From an uncultured Prevotella sp. (GTDB lineage: Bacteria > Bacteroidota > Bacteroidia > Bacteroidales > Bacteroidaceae), in assembly GCA_946402275.1 (NCBI GenBank), contig CAMIVY010000003.1, forward strand, positions 1-64,000: a stretch of 64,000 nt of DNA, read 5' to 3'. Made by a program: the position numbers and the translations under genes. Below are positions 46,982 through 55,795 of the stretch, in pieces. The notes below the pieces were generated by a model. It made no database searches. It was not told the origin of the DNA and saw nothing but the letters and a program-made list of their open reading frames with translations. The stretch's first letter is position 1, and every line of letters begins with the position of its first letter.

Positions 46982-48262
46982 TCAACCAAAAACAAGCGTT
47001 TCTCTACGCAATGTTGAACGGAGGTAGTCAAGCCTTATACGATATTCCATCGGAAAACCTTTCATAATGACATCCAGACTGATATTCGGATCGGGCGTTT
47101 GCAGATAGGATGCCAACTTTCTTTTTTTTGGCACACACAATCCGTGCTGATTGAGTATCGTAAAGCATCGCAGATATACGTCCTGGTATTCCTTTATCTT
47201 TTGCGGGTCAAATCCTGTATCGCCTATTTCTCCGTACTCAAGTTCACAGAACGACGCATTACCCAGCCAGCCAAACATTTTCGAGAAGAGACTATGATCC
47301 TTGTCAAACCTTAGTTCTTCAATTGCAGTATTTATCTCGTTGGCATAGTTCTTCATCTGAACAAATGGCTTATTATCCTTTGGCGACAGGCCCAAGTCTC
47401 TCATAACCATCAGCAGAATTGGGAAATGCCCCTTTTCAAGAATGCCACTAATCAACAATATCGGACTCATCCGTTCTACATACTCCTTCGCCGCCCAGCA
47501 AGTAAACAGTTTGTCGTATTTACCCGTTACAGGCTTCAAGAGGTGAACAGAATCGATATGCCCCTTCAGCGTATTATAGCGGAACAGGAAAGAGAATAAA
47601 TCCAAGAGGTAATCATCCGACAGTTTCTCTCTGTCACGAACAATAGCCTCGTAGAGAGGGCAATCCTGATTGACAACACAATCGTACAGCCTCTTGATGC
47701 GAGCAGGCTTGTAGGAGTTCAGATGCGTCTGCCTGAGATTCTTCAATTCGCGTCTGAAAGCATCGGACTCCGTCATTCCCGCTTTGATATCAACATCAAT
47801 ATCCTCCTTCACTTGTCGGACAAACGACCGGTATTCGCGTGACCATTCTTTGGCCCGATAATCTTCCACCATTTTATTATATAGGTCGCACTGAGTCGCA
47901 GCGTCGCTCTCTATCTTCTGGTTCAAAGATTCCAGTTCTCTCACCAGGCTAATCATGTTGTCGATTGCTTTGATGGCATCATCCGAGCCACCCACAAGAG
48001 TTATATCCCATCTGATATACCCCAACGTCTGTAGGACTTTGCGGACATCAAAGGGAACGACATTCAGCAGAGTCATCCGCTGCCTGTCGGCTATCATGCT
48101 GATGCTACTTTCCAATCTGCGCACACCAGCCACAATGCTCTGCATCGAAGCATCCGTATCAACCTTGCTTTGTTTGGGCTGAATCATACACAACGAACTA
48201 CACATCTTGTTCAGTTCTACTATTTGCTCACAAATTGCTGTTTTCTCTAAACTCTTTTTCAT
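46982..48262 (-). CDS. Unrecognised 426-aa protein
   Basis: A 426-aa soluble, largely alpha-helical protein; no signal peptide or membrane helix. No catalytic motif is visible. Residues 60-120 look coiled (DAIKAIDNMISLVRELESLN), and the C-terminal third has a Cys/Lys-rich stretch (HGLCVPKKRKLASYLQ). It is monocistronic, with its own -7 box (TATCTTTG at 48446-48439), a leader of about 170 bases and a terminator. It lies between the VirE cassette and the defence genes, in AT-richer DNA. I cannot assign a function. Confidence 0.7.
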   Translation of the reverse strand: MKKSLEKTAICEQIVELNKMCSSLCMIQPKQSKVDTDASMQSIVAGVRRLESSISMIADRQRMTLLNVVPFDVRKVLQTLGYIRWDITLVGGSDDAIKAIDNMISLVRELESLNQKIESDAATQCDLYNKMVEDYRAKEWSREYRSFVRQVKEDIDVDIKAGMTESDAFRRELKNLRQTHLNSYKPARIKRLYDCVVNQDCPLYEAIVRDREKLSDDYLLDLFSFLFRYNTLKGHIDSVHLLKPVTGKYDKLFTCWAAKEYVERMSPILLISGILEKGHFPILLMVMRDLGLSPKDNKPFVQMKNYANEINTAIEELRFDKDHSLFSKMFGWLGNASFCELEYGEIGDTGFDPQKIKEYQDVYLRCFTILNQHGLCVPKKRKLASYLQTPDPNISLDVIMKGFPMEYRIRLDYLRSTLRRETLVFG

Positions 48263-48438
48263 TTTGTTGAGTTCGTGAGAGAAGATGAAGTTCCAGAATT
48301 GGTACCACGTTTAACTTGCAAGACTTCCTTCTCATTCACTTCGCCCAACCGGTCGCTCCTTATCGACCATTAATATTATTATTGTTGTCTATATACCGGG
48401 CATTTTTACCGCATGGGTTTACCGCCCGATTTTCTCGG

Positions 48439-48446
48439 CAAAGATA
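48439..48446 (-). promoter_or_regulatory. -7 box of the 426-aa gene
   Basis: TATCTTTG on the minus strand, 177 bases before the ATG; no clear -33 element. Confidence 0.4.
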
Positions 48447-48613
48447 CGTTACGCATCACGAATATAAAAATACATAAGTTTTCTACTTATACTCATACTA
48501 TTTTTTCTGTTAAATTTTCAACTCTATTTTTTTGACCCAATTTGCCCCCATAACGATAGACTGTGGTCTGATGGTTGCAATATACACACAGACTAGCTCG
48601 TCGTCAAGGGCAA

Positions 48614-48651
48614 ACAAAAAGCCCGCAAATGGAATCGCTTCCAAATGCGGG
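48614..48651 (-). terminator. Terminator downstream of the 436-aa unknown gene
   Basis: Minus strand: CCCGCA and TGCGGG arms enclosing GGAA/TTCC with a 3x3 internal loop, followed by GCTTTTTG. It is 99 bases after the stop of the 436-aa gene. A TACCTTTG promoter-like box (48661-48654) lies immediately upstream of the hairpin. Confidence 0.65.
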
Positions 48652-48749
48652 TGCAAAGGTACTAACCCTTATTGTTTTTGAAAAGAAAAAAGAGTTGAGG
48701 GAGGTTTAATGTAAACTAAGCTCAACTTTAGACAACTTACCATAGTGTT

Positions 48750-50060
48750 TTATTCTGTCTCGAATTGTATTCTTATTCTTTCAACTGCTTTTTCATCAAT
48801 TACTCCTCCCCTATGTGGTTTTTCTTCGCCTAAACATTTAGATATCATCTGTGGTGAACATGTAATAGTGGGAAACTCATTTTTTATTGATGTTGCTGTA
48901 GGTATAGTTATCCAGCCAATCCACACGGCTCGTGTGATTATTTTAAGAGCATCCGAGTTCGTTTTATTCCCAATGAGGTGATGCAACTTTTCAATAACCT
49001 CGTCGGTTCTTTCTGCATGAATGACGAATTCACGGAATGTCTTTATTGTCTTCGACTTATTAGAGACTGTCTTGGCTGGTTTGCTATGACGTTCGTCATA
49101 CTCGCGTAATAGAGTCGCTATTTTCAGAATACTGATCCAATTATTAGTATTGTAGTATTCCTCATCATTGAGCATAAATCCCGAAATCTCATCATAAAAA
49201 AGCTGCTCTATTACACTCTCATTCTCCCGGATATGAAGATACCTGTGAACCCATGGATTTAATTCCGAAGACTTTTCCATACTTGCTATCAGATAGTCAC
49301 GTGAACCTTCAAAATCCCGTTCCCAGGCTTTTACAAAATTCTTTCCCTTATCACTATTACGGTATTGCTCTAACAATGACGGGAAACAGCCCTTTGGTAA
49401 ATCAAAACTTAATCTAAAGAAATAAATGGCATTCGTCAGGATATTAAGTGCATTCAAAATCTGTTTAGCCAATGGTTTCAATTGAAATTTTGCGTTATAT
49501 GCTTCTATTGCATATTGAAGAGCTCGGTCTTTTCTCCATGAGATTTCAATCGCATCGTTTTCTTGAGAATTTAAATAGAATCCCCAGCACCATTCTTCCA
49601 CAATGCGGTTACTTAATACTTCAAATCCCCTTTGGTCTAGTAGTTTCACAATGTGATTCAAAACCAGTGTAAGTTCTTCGTGAATTTGTTTTATTATATC
49701 ACGGCAATCCAAATTCCAGAAGAACAAACGTCTATAAATATCAACCATCCTTTTCTTGAGATTATCATCAGGATTCGGATCGTTGCCAATATGCTCACCT
49801 ATAAGGAAATAAAACAAATCGTCATAAATATAGAGATTTGCCTCAAGTATATCAATATAAGAAAGGAAGAGCTGAGAGGGAAAATCATGCTTGTTTATAA
49901 GAAGCACAATAGCATCGATTTTCTTTGCCTGCTCTAATAGGATATCCCATTCAACCGTTACTCCCCAACGTTCATCAGAAAATAGATCATAGTTACTGAC
50001 ATCAGCATAGTCATCCATATACCACCTTGGTTCTGGAACTTCTTTTCTCTTTAATCCCAT
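48750..50060 (-). CDS. Unrecognised 436-aa protein
   Basis: A 436-aa soluble protein, predominantly helical and rich in Asp, Glu, Tyr and Trp. The C-terminal 60 residues look like a small DNA-binding-type domain (SIKNEFPTITCSPQMISKCL, then GVIDEKAVERIRIQF), which is only impressionistic. No known family is recognised. It lies directly downstream of the Type IIG gene with an own promoter, so it may be an accessory to that system or a separate cargo gene. AT-rich like the Type IIG gene. Confidence 0.68.
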   Translation of the reverse strand: MGLKRKEVPEPRWYMDDYADVSNYDLFSDERWGVTVEWDILLEQAKKIDAIVLLINKHDFPSQLFLSYIDILEANLYIYDDLFYFLIGEHIGNDPNPDDNLKKRMVDIYRRLFFWNLDCRDIIKQIHEELTLVLNHIVKLLDQRGFEVLSNRIVEEWCWGFYLNSQENDAIEISWRKDRALQYAIEAYNAKFQLKPLAKQILNALNILTNAIYFFRLSFDLPKGCFPSLLEQYRNSDKGKNFVKAWERDFEGSRDYLIASMEKSSELNPWVHRYLHIRENESVIEQLFYDEISGFMLNDEEYYNTNNWISILKIATLLREYDERHSKPAKTVSNKSKTIKTFREFVIHAERTDEVIEKLHHLIGNKTNSDALKIITRAVWIGWITIPTATSIKNEFPTITCSPQMISKCLGEEKPHRGGVIDEKAVERIRIQFETE

Positions 50061-50092
50061 ATCTTCTCGTTTATTCTACAATGTCAGTGATA

Positions 50093-50124
50093 CAAATCTA
50101 TTGAAAATCTGATAACTCTTTCAA
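50093..50124 (-). promoter_or_regulatory. Promoter of the 436-aa gene
   Basis: TAGATTTG (50100-50093) with TTG (50124-50122) 21 bases upstream, squeezed between the Type IIG stop codon (50130) and the ATG at 50060. Confidence 0.5.
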
Positions 50125-50129
50125 CATAT

Positions 50130-53100
50130 TTAATTCATCTTGTCATACTCTTCTTTCGTAAGAGGAGTTTCTGGATCAACTATCAGAACTTCATCATATG
50201 TGAGTTGATAGAGATGATAGACCAGTATGTCTATCTCAGCCTCGTACGATGTGGTATCGGCATTAGGATTCTTTGATTTTTCATCCATAATACTTTTCAC
50301 CTTTGCTTCGATTTCATTCTTGTCATCTTCCGCAATATTTGGAAGAGGGAATAATTGGATGTCGTCAACAAGAATTTTCGGGAAAGCTCCTTTAGTTGCT
50401 TTGGGTGAATGATTGAAATGATAGAATGTCGCCAATCGGGAATTCATAATTGCCCAAAGTAAACGAAGATTCCAAAGTGCCTCATTTGGTTTTAAAATAA
50501 CATCAATTAACTGAGGGTCGTTGACGTACAAATCGTTAATTATACATGCTATTATTTGTGGGTTTGTTATTTCTCTAACTACAAGATGCTCATTTCTAAA
50601 AAATTTTAAGTCAACATAACACGCCAAATGCTTTCCATATTTCACAAATTCACCTGTAGATTGATAAGAGTACTTTGTTATATCATGGCCATATAACTCT
50701 TGAATATATTCATCAGTCACTTTATGATCAGAATGCCAAAGCCTTTTCTCTTTTATTTGTTTCCCTTCCTCATTTCCATATTTTTTTTGTAAGTCAGAGA
50801 GTCTATAAGGAATATATCCTTGGGAATATTCAAAGAAATCTGACAGTGTGTGTGCTTGGGAAGATATCTTGTTTACCAATTCTATAACTTGAGGTGTACG
50901 TGAGAATGCAAGGCCCCAGTTTTGATTGTTGGCCAGCAATTCATCACGCTCAAGGAACTTGAGAGGTTCTGATACTAATTCGTCAAAATCTCCAGCCGTG
51001 GCAGTATTTCTATATCCAACAGAGGTTCCTCCATTCGTTTTCTTTTGCATAGTAACTACCGAATTTCGCACTGTCACTGACTTGAAAATGTTAAAGTTAG
51101 AACAGTCGAGCAACTCTTTTATCTCCCACCTATCAAGCATCTGAGTGCGATAATTTTTGGCATAAACATTAAATAGCCATGAGTTGGGAATAATAAATGA
51201 GAGGAAACCATTATCCTTTAGCAAAGCATACGAAAGTTGTATGAAATAGTAATATATCTCAAAATCTGGTACATTCTTCCACATGGTAACTACCTTGTCA
51301 CGATAATCACCCTTAATAGACACTCCGTAAGGTGGATTGCCAATGATGCAATCAAACCCTTGGAACGCGCCTTTATTATCAAGGACCTCAGGTATTTCGT
51401 ATCTCCATTCAAAAGCACTGGTAAAAATCTTATTGTCGCGAATATCGTTTACCAAAGCCTTTAGTTTTGCTTCTTCTTTTTCCAGCTTTGCTATTTTCTT
51501 GGCGAATTGACTCTTTTTGTTGTCTGCATCTCCAAACAAAGAACCTTGGAGTCGCATATCACCTAGTTCCTTAGCTACAGAAACCCATTTCTTATAAGTT
51601 GGAGAATTCTCGCTCAGACCTTTCTTAAGATAAGATTTGATAATGTCTATATCATGTTTCAAACGAGCTTTTGCCTCTTTATTAGCCATCCGCTTGTAGT
51701 CGGCAACATCCTCTTTGTATTTTTTTATTTCTAGCCCTGTAGAGGCCAAAACCTGACGGATGTCAGAGTCAAGTGGGTGTTGATTTAATATGGAGTTGCC
51801 GCACTTGATGTTAATATCAATATTAGGCAGTGTTTCCAAATGTTCATAATTGCTTTCAGCAGTATAATAAGAATTCTTCAACAATTCAATCCACAGACGC
51901 AAACAGCAGATATTTACAGAATTTGGATTCAAGTCAACTCCAAATAGACAATTTTCTATAATATGGCGTTTTTCATTAAATAGCGTCTCTTGTATTCTTC
52001 GACTCTCTTTATTTGTTTTGTTATAGACAAATAGATCGCCTTTGCTATCATTAACAATGAGTTCGTCATTGTCAATCGTAATCTCATAATCGCTTTTGCG
52101 AATACGATTTCCATTAGCATCAACCAATATCCCCAGATCGTATTTTACCTTAACCAACTCATTAAGAGCTGATACCAAGAAGTGGCCTGACCCTACAGCT
52201 GGATCACAGAACTTTAAAGCGTTTATCAGATCATTGGCCTCTTTGACATCAGGCTCTTTATTATAGATGTCTTGAATGGTGTCGCATTTCTCCCACTTGA
52301 AATGCTCTTTAAATTGGCGGATAACAGTTGACCTAACAGCCTCGCGGGTCATATACATGGTGATTTTTCCTGGTGTGAAGACTGCGCCATCTTTATGTCC
52401 ATTTATTTTCTCGAAGATGAGTCCCAAGACAGAAGCATTTATCAAAGTCTTGGGTTCTTGTTGAATATCCTCTGTCCCCTCACTGGCAAAATTATACGCA
52501 TTGAGGAATTCAAACAAGTATTCTAAAATAGGTAATTCATCAACATTTTTGTATTTAACAGAGTTCTTCAATACGCTTTTTCCTGAAAGTGGTAATTTCT
52601 TTTTTTGCGAAAGCGCATTTATACGAATCATATCATGCTCTAATTCGGTAACCTCAAAAAGAGAACTGTTTAGGTAAGGAACATTCGGGAAATCCTTAAT
52701 TTCTTCTTCTCCTCTATCAGGATAGTCACGAGCTAATACTTGGAAAAACAAACGGTTTACCTCATCAAAATCACCAAGCCGATCAATATTCATAAATTGA
52801 TAGCTCTTGTCGCCATTTTGATACTTTAAAATCTGACCTTCAAGCAACTTCAGAAAAAGCAAGCGATTAATCCACGTTATAACGAGCTCAAGTGCAATGT
52901 TGAAAAGTTGCTCTTCACGGTCTTTACCGAAATTCTGCCGATGTTGGAATCGCGTTAACAAATCTTCAGCCTCGATAGCATTTATGGTGTTTTCTATCAA
53001 AGAGGCGCTCTGTCGCTGTCCATCATTAAGACGTTTAATAACCAACTTGTTATGCTCGTCTTTTTTCTCTTCTAACCCCATCAAATAAAGCAACTCACGA

Positions 53101-53828
53101 TAGAAAGCCTCATTAAGAGTGTTACTATCATTTTTTGTTGGTAATTTCATCAAATGTATATCACTTAACACTTTATAGATAGGTAGTAATAATCGGTCAT
53201 TGTCTAAATTTACCTTCTGCAAGTTAAAGTAGGTAAAGTCAAGTTTATCCTTTACCTCTTCAATATATTTGCTAGCAATATTCTCATAGAAAAATTTCGT
53301 GTCACTTCCTGATAATTGCTTGTTGAGAAAAGCGTTATAATCTGACCGCAATTTGCGGTTATGAAAAAAATATTTCTCAAAAAGCTGAGCATCCCAAATA
53401 AAATATTCGTAAGCATTAGTTGCTATTAGATATTTTACACTTAGGTTATCTCTTTGTGTGCGTTGATTTAAGAAGTAATAAAGTAGTTCACGAAGGGCTT
53501 TTCTGTTAATATCATCACAACTACACATTTCTGCTTTGTTGCCTGGATGTTTCAGTTCAATTAATACGCCTACAGGAGAAGCGAGAGTACGACCTGTATG
53601 AATGGTTAAATCAATACCATCCTCTTCTATCTGAGTTTCATAGTCTTTGTATAAAGAATTATCAAGAAAGGGCTTAAAATAACCATTCAAAGAGCGTTCC
53701 AATGGAACATTAGGAACAAGCCCCAACAATTCCTTTAACGCATCTCGAAAAGCATTAAAGTTACTCGCATTAACAGGTTCTCTTTTGTAACTCTTTGTTA
53801 TTGATTGATTAGGAGAATATATATTCAT
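50130..53828 (-). CDS. Type IIG restriction-modification enzyme (Eco57I-like)
   Basis: A 1232-aa single-chain restriction endonuclease and adenine methyltransferase. The N-terminal nuclease has a PD-(D/E)xK pattern (DGIDLTIHTG near 71; LIELKHPGN near 90). The helical linker is followed by the gamma-type N6-adenine methyltransferase: motif I CDPAVGSGHFL (near 543) and motif IV GNPPYG (near 831). The C-terminal 300 residues should be the TaqI-like specificity domain. Target sequence unknown. No separate methylase or S subunit is next to it. The gene is visibly AT-rich compared with the core genes, suggesting transfer. It starts 30 bases after the PIN-like gene and is probably in its operon; a TATGTTTG box at 53882-53875 may give extra transcription. 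Confidence 0.92.
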   Translation of the reverse strand: MNIYSPNQSITKSYKREPVNASNFNAFRDALKELLGLVPNVPLERSLNGYFKPFLDNSLYKDYETQIEEDGIDLTIHTGRTLASPVGVLIELKHPGNKAEMCSCDDINRKALRELLYYFLNQRTQRDNLSVKYLIATNAYEYFIWDAQLFEKYFFHNRKLRSDYNAFLNKQLSGSDTKFFYENIASKYIEEVKDKLDFTYFNLQKVNLDNDRLLLPIYKVLSDIHLMKLPTKNDSNTLNEAFYRELLYLMGLEEKKDEHNKLVIKRLNDGQRQSASLIENTINAIEAEDLLTRFQHRQNFGKDREEQLFNIALELVITWINRLLFLKLLEGQILKYQNGDKSYQFMNIDRLGDFDEVNRLFFQVLARDYPDRGEEEIKDFPNVPYLNSSLFEVTELEHDMIRINALSQKKKLPLSGKSVLKNSVKYKNVDELPILEYLFEFLNAYNFASEGTEDIQQEPKTLINASVLGLIFEKINGHKDGAVFTPGKITMYMTREAVRSTVIRQFKEHFKWEKCDTIQDIYNKEPDVKEANDLINALKFCDPAVGSGHFLVSALNELVKVKYDLGILVDANGNRIRKSDYEITIDNDELIVNDSKGDLFVYNKTNKESRRIQETLFNEKRHIIENCLFGVDLNPNSVNICCLRLWIELLKNSYYTAESNYEHLETLPNIDINIKCGNSILNQHPLDSDIRQVLASTGLEIKKYKEDVADYKRMANKEAKARLKHDIDIIKSYLKKGLSENSPTYKKWVSVAKELGDMRLQGSLFGDADNKKSQFAKKIAKLEKEEAKLKALVNDIRDNKIFTSAFEWRYEIPEVLDNKGAFQGFDCIIGNPPYGVSIKGDYRDKVVTMWKNVPDFEIYYYFIQLSYALLKDNGFLSFIIPNSWLFNVYAKNYRTQMLDRWEIKELLDCSNFNIFKSVTVRNSVVTMQKKTNGGTSVGYRNTATAGDFDELVSEPLKFLERDELLANNQNWGLAFSRTPQVIELVNKISSQAHTLSDFFEYSQGYIPYRLSDLQKKYGNEEGKQIKEKRLWHSDHKVTDEYIQELYGHDITKYSYQSTGEFVKYGKHLACYVDLKFFRNEHLVVREITNPQIIACIINDLYVNDPQLIDVILKPNEALWNLRLLWAIMNSRLATFYHFNHSPKATKGAFPKILVDDIQLFPLPNIAEDDKNEIEAKVKSIMDEKSKNPNADTTSYEAEIDILVYHLYQLTYDEVLIVDPETPLTKEEYDKMN

Positions 53829-53858
53829 ATCTTATTAATATAACTCTAATGAAAAAAT

Positions 53859-54380
53859 CTACAGTATCTTCTCGCAAACATACTTCTCTATCTTCACATC
53901 AGGCAGTTTGCTTCCCTTTTGCTTCACCTCGGCGATAAAGGCTGATATCTCAGCTGGTGTCAGCAGGCCCTTCCGCCAAGCATACCAAAGGAAGTCTATC
54001 GTAGTGAGATACACTATCTTTTTCTCCTCGCAGTAGGCACGGATGTCACGCAGGTTGCTGCTGCCAATCACGTTGTGCGTAAACAGACAATAGGCCATGC
54101 AGGCACTCTCGCCCTTACCGAATCGGCTTCTTAGCATAGCATACTCGCGGAGCATTTCGCCACGAGGTGCAAAAGGGAGAAGCGTGATATTCTTCAGCAA
54201 CGCCATCTGGTGATCTATCTGCGTTCTGATGTCCGATAGCAATTCCTCGTGCACAGCCTCCAGCAGCACATATTCGTAGTCAGGGAATATGCGGGGCAAC
54301 AGACTTAGCAAGCCTCCCTTAGAGAAGTGAATCACCACATCTGCATCCAATACAATCTGTGTCTTCACACCCTTTGCCAT
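53859..54380 (-). CDS. PIN-like protein of the XRE-ImmA operon
   Basis: A 173-aa protein with a PIN-domain look: LDADVVIHFSK (Asp12, Asp14), HEELLSD (Glu45/46) and GKGESACMAYC (Glu91). The last acidic motif is altered: GSSNLRDIR where TDDxxxR is typical, so nuclease activity is doubtful. PIN domains are usually RNases, often toxins. It begins one base after the ImmA/IrrE-like stop. Possible third component (effector or substrate sensor) of the XRE-ImmA module. Confidence 0.72.
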   Translation of the reverse strand: MAKGVKTQIVLDADVVIHFSKGGLLSLLPRIFPDYEYVLLEAVHEELLSDIRTQIDHQMALLKNITLLPFAPRGEMLREYAMLRSRFGKGESACMAYCLFTHNVIGSSNLRDIRAYCEEKKIVYLTTIDFLWYAWRKGLLTPAEISAFIAEVKQKGSKLPDVKIEKYVCEKIL

Positions 54381-54381
54381 C

Positions 54382-55092
54382 CTATTTCAGTAGATTTAAG
54401 AGTTCGACATAGTGGCCCTCGGAGATGCGCTCCTGTTCAAACAGCAGGCGTGCTTTCTCGCCAAAGTCGCCTATTACCACCCCTTCGTTGCCTGGCTGAT
54501 AGAGTGAGAGGTCGTAACCGTACTCTGCGGCAATCTGCTGAATCTCCATGCTCTCCTCCAAATGGGTTTGCAATTCCTCCTCTGTAAGCAGACGCAGGTG
54601 GCGCAAACAATAGCATAGCGACTGATGGCTCACGCCAAACAACTGCTCCACACGCAGCATCGTGGCTGTGGTGATATGGCGGTTCATGATCTCTTCCGAA
54701 GGTATCGACTCCAGCACACCTGCCTGTGGCAAAAGCAGTGCGGAGGCAAAGGTATTGGCATTGATTTCCGCAGGATCTTTCTCCATTCCGGGCGTACCAC
54801 AGATATGGGGTTTCGGCTCTTCGTCGTAATATAGATGGAAAAGCTCGTGGCAAATGGTGAAGTGCTGGCGACCACGTGAGTTGTTTGAGTTGACGAGTAT
54901 AAACTTCGCGCGACCGTCGGATGAACGCATCGAAAGACCGCAAGCCTTCTCTGAGAGGGGACGATAAATCACCATTACTCCCAGTTTGCGCAGCAACGTC
55001 TTCGTATGGATAGGCTCAGACGGATTCAGTCCTGCCTGTAAGCGCATTTTCAGCGCCAGCTGCTCGATGGTTTCTTTGGCTAACTTCTTCAT
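54382..55092 (-). CDS. ImmA/IrrE family metallopeptidase
   Basis: A 236-aa protein with the zinc protease motif HELFH (His82-His86) after FTIC. ImmA/IrrE peptidases cleave XRE-type repressors such as ImmR or DdrO, inducing mobile elements or stress genes. The extra C-terminal region (about 130-236) is helical. ATGA overlap with the XRE gene upstream indicates co-translation. Its partner in this locus is the 112-aa HTH protein. Confidence 0.92.
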   Translation of the reverse strand: MKKLAKETIEQLALKMRLQAGLNPSEPIHTKTLLRKLGVMVIYRPLSEKACGLSMRSSDGRAKFILVNSNNSRGRQHFTICHELFHLYYDEEPKPHICGTPGMEKDPAEINANTFASALLLPQAGVLESIPSEEIMNRHITTATMLRVEQLFGVSHQSLCYCLRHLRLLTEEELQTHLEESMEIQQIAAEYGYDLSLYQPGNEGVVIGDFGEKARLLFEQERISEGHYVELLNLLK

Positions 55093-55427
55093 TCTCCAAG
55101 CATTTTCTGCATTTTCATATACTCCAGCACCACTTGCTTGAAGCGTGCCACTTCCTTCATGTCGCCCTCTGTCAGCCCGTCTGTGCGGAAGGCGCAGACC
55201 ATCATGCGGTCTTTCACCGTCTCCACATCCTGCTCAAACAGCAGTTCCAACTCGCAGCCCAACAATGCCGCCGAACGCTCCAGCACCTCCAACGGAGTCT
55301 CTCGCTCGCCAGCCTCATAGTTGGCATACGCACTACGCCCGATGCCCAGATAACTGGACATCTGCTCTTGCGTCAAGTCGTTGGCTTCACGCAACACCTT
55401 CAGATTTCTCCCAATCACTTCTCTCAT
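55089..55427 (-). CDS. XRE-family helix-turn-helix regulator
   Basis: A 112-aa protein with an N-terminal XRE HTH (LTQEQMSSYLGIGRSAYANY, residues 18-37) and a C-terminal helical extension. Probably the repressor of its own operon (XRE - ImmA/IrrE - PIN-like - Type IIG) and the target of the ImmA peptidase. The candidate operator overlaps its promoter. Confidence 0.92.
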   Translation of the reverse strand: MREVIGRNLKVLREANDLTQEQMSSYLGIGRSAYANYEAGERETPLEVLERSAALLGCELELLFEQDVETVKDRMMVCAFRTDGLTEGDMKEVARFKQVVLEYMKMQKMLGE

Positions 55428-55452
55428 AGTTCCTTCTTCTCTTCATAATTCC

Positions 55453-55498
55453 GTGGCAAAATTAGCAATAACATTTCAAATAACCAAATTTTTGCCAC
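55453..55498 (-). promoter_or_regulatory. Promoter and candidate operator of the XRE-ImmA operon
   Basis: Minus-strand TAATTTTG (55464-55457) and TTTG (55488-55485) with a 20-base spacer. GTGGCAAAATT (55453-55463) and AATTTTTGCCAC (55487-55498) form an inverted repeat that covers both the -7 and -33 elements, as expected for an autoregulated XRE repressor. Confidence 0.6.
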
Positions 55499-55571
55499 AT
55501 TTTTTGCGGTCATGTGTTGCAGTTGTTGACTTTGTCGAGGCTGCAGGCGCTCGGCAGAGTCGATGCAAGCA

Positions 55572-55744
55572 TCACTTTGCTCTCACTGTTGCAGCGTTGC
55601 AGTGTTGCAGTTCCAAAATAAGTTATATGAAAGTCAAAAATTAACTCTATATTTATATATAAATATAGAAGTATTTTTAGGGTATGAGAATAGCCTTAAG
55701 AGAACTGCAACACTGCAACAACTGCAACAGCGAGAACAAAGTGA
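55572..55744. repeat. 173-bp near-palindrome (large cruciform candidate)
   Basis: Arms of 42 bases (55572-55613) and 43 bases (55702-55744) are inverted copies with about four differences and one indel, built of TTGCAG units. The centre is an exact 22-bp palindrome (CTATATTTATATATAAATAT plus AG, 55647-55668), lying at the midpoint of the arms. Inner AAAAAT/ATTTTT blocks also pair. Confidence 0.9.
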
Positions 55745-55787
55745 AAAATTTCTTGTGAAATATTCGTGAACCGCAATGAAAGATTCT

Positions 55788-55795
55788 TACCTTTG
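55788..55795 (+). promoter_or_regulatory. -7 box of the HU gene
   Basis: TACCTTTG, 190 bases before the ATG. No clear -33 element. The leader is long and A/T-rich. Confidence 0.45.

Larger units (their letters stand above)
48263..48749. other. 487-bp intergenic stretch
   Basis: No gene is visible. It holds the long leader of the 426-aa gene (48263-48438), with two copies of GCGGTAAA inside a GGGC/GCCC dyad near 48392-48424 on the minus strand; its TATCTTTG box; an A/T-rich part; and the hairpin with the TACCTTTG box at 48614-48661. Confidence 0.6.

Noticed and set aside
53875..53882. TATGTTTG box inside the PIN-like gene as the Type IIG promoter
   Set aside because: It fits the -7 consensus but has no TTG at 19-21 bases upstream; it may be chance, so it is mentioned only in the gene entry.
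55514..55735. Clustered TTGCAG units resembling a CRISPR or iteron array
   Set aside because: Units are only 6-9 bases, spacing is irregular, the arrangement is a single palindrome, and there are no cas genes or spacers.
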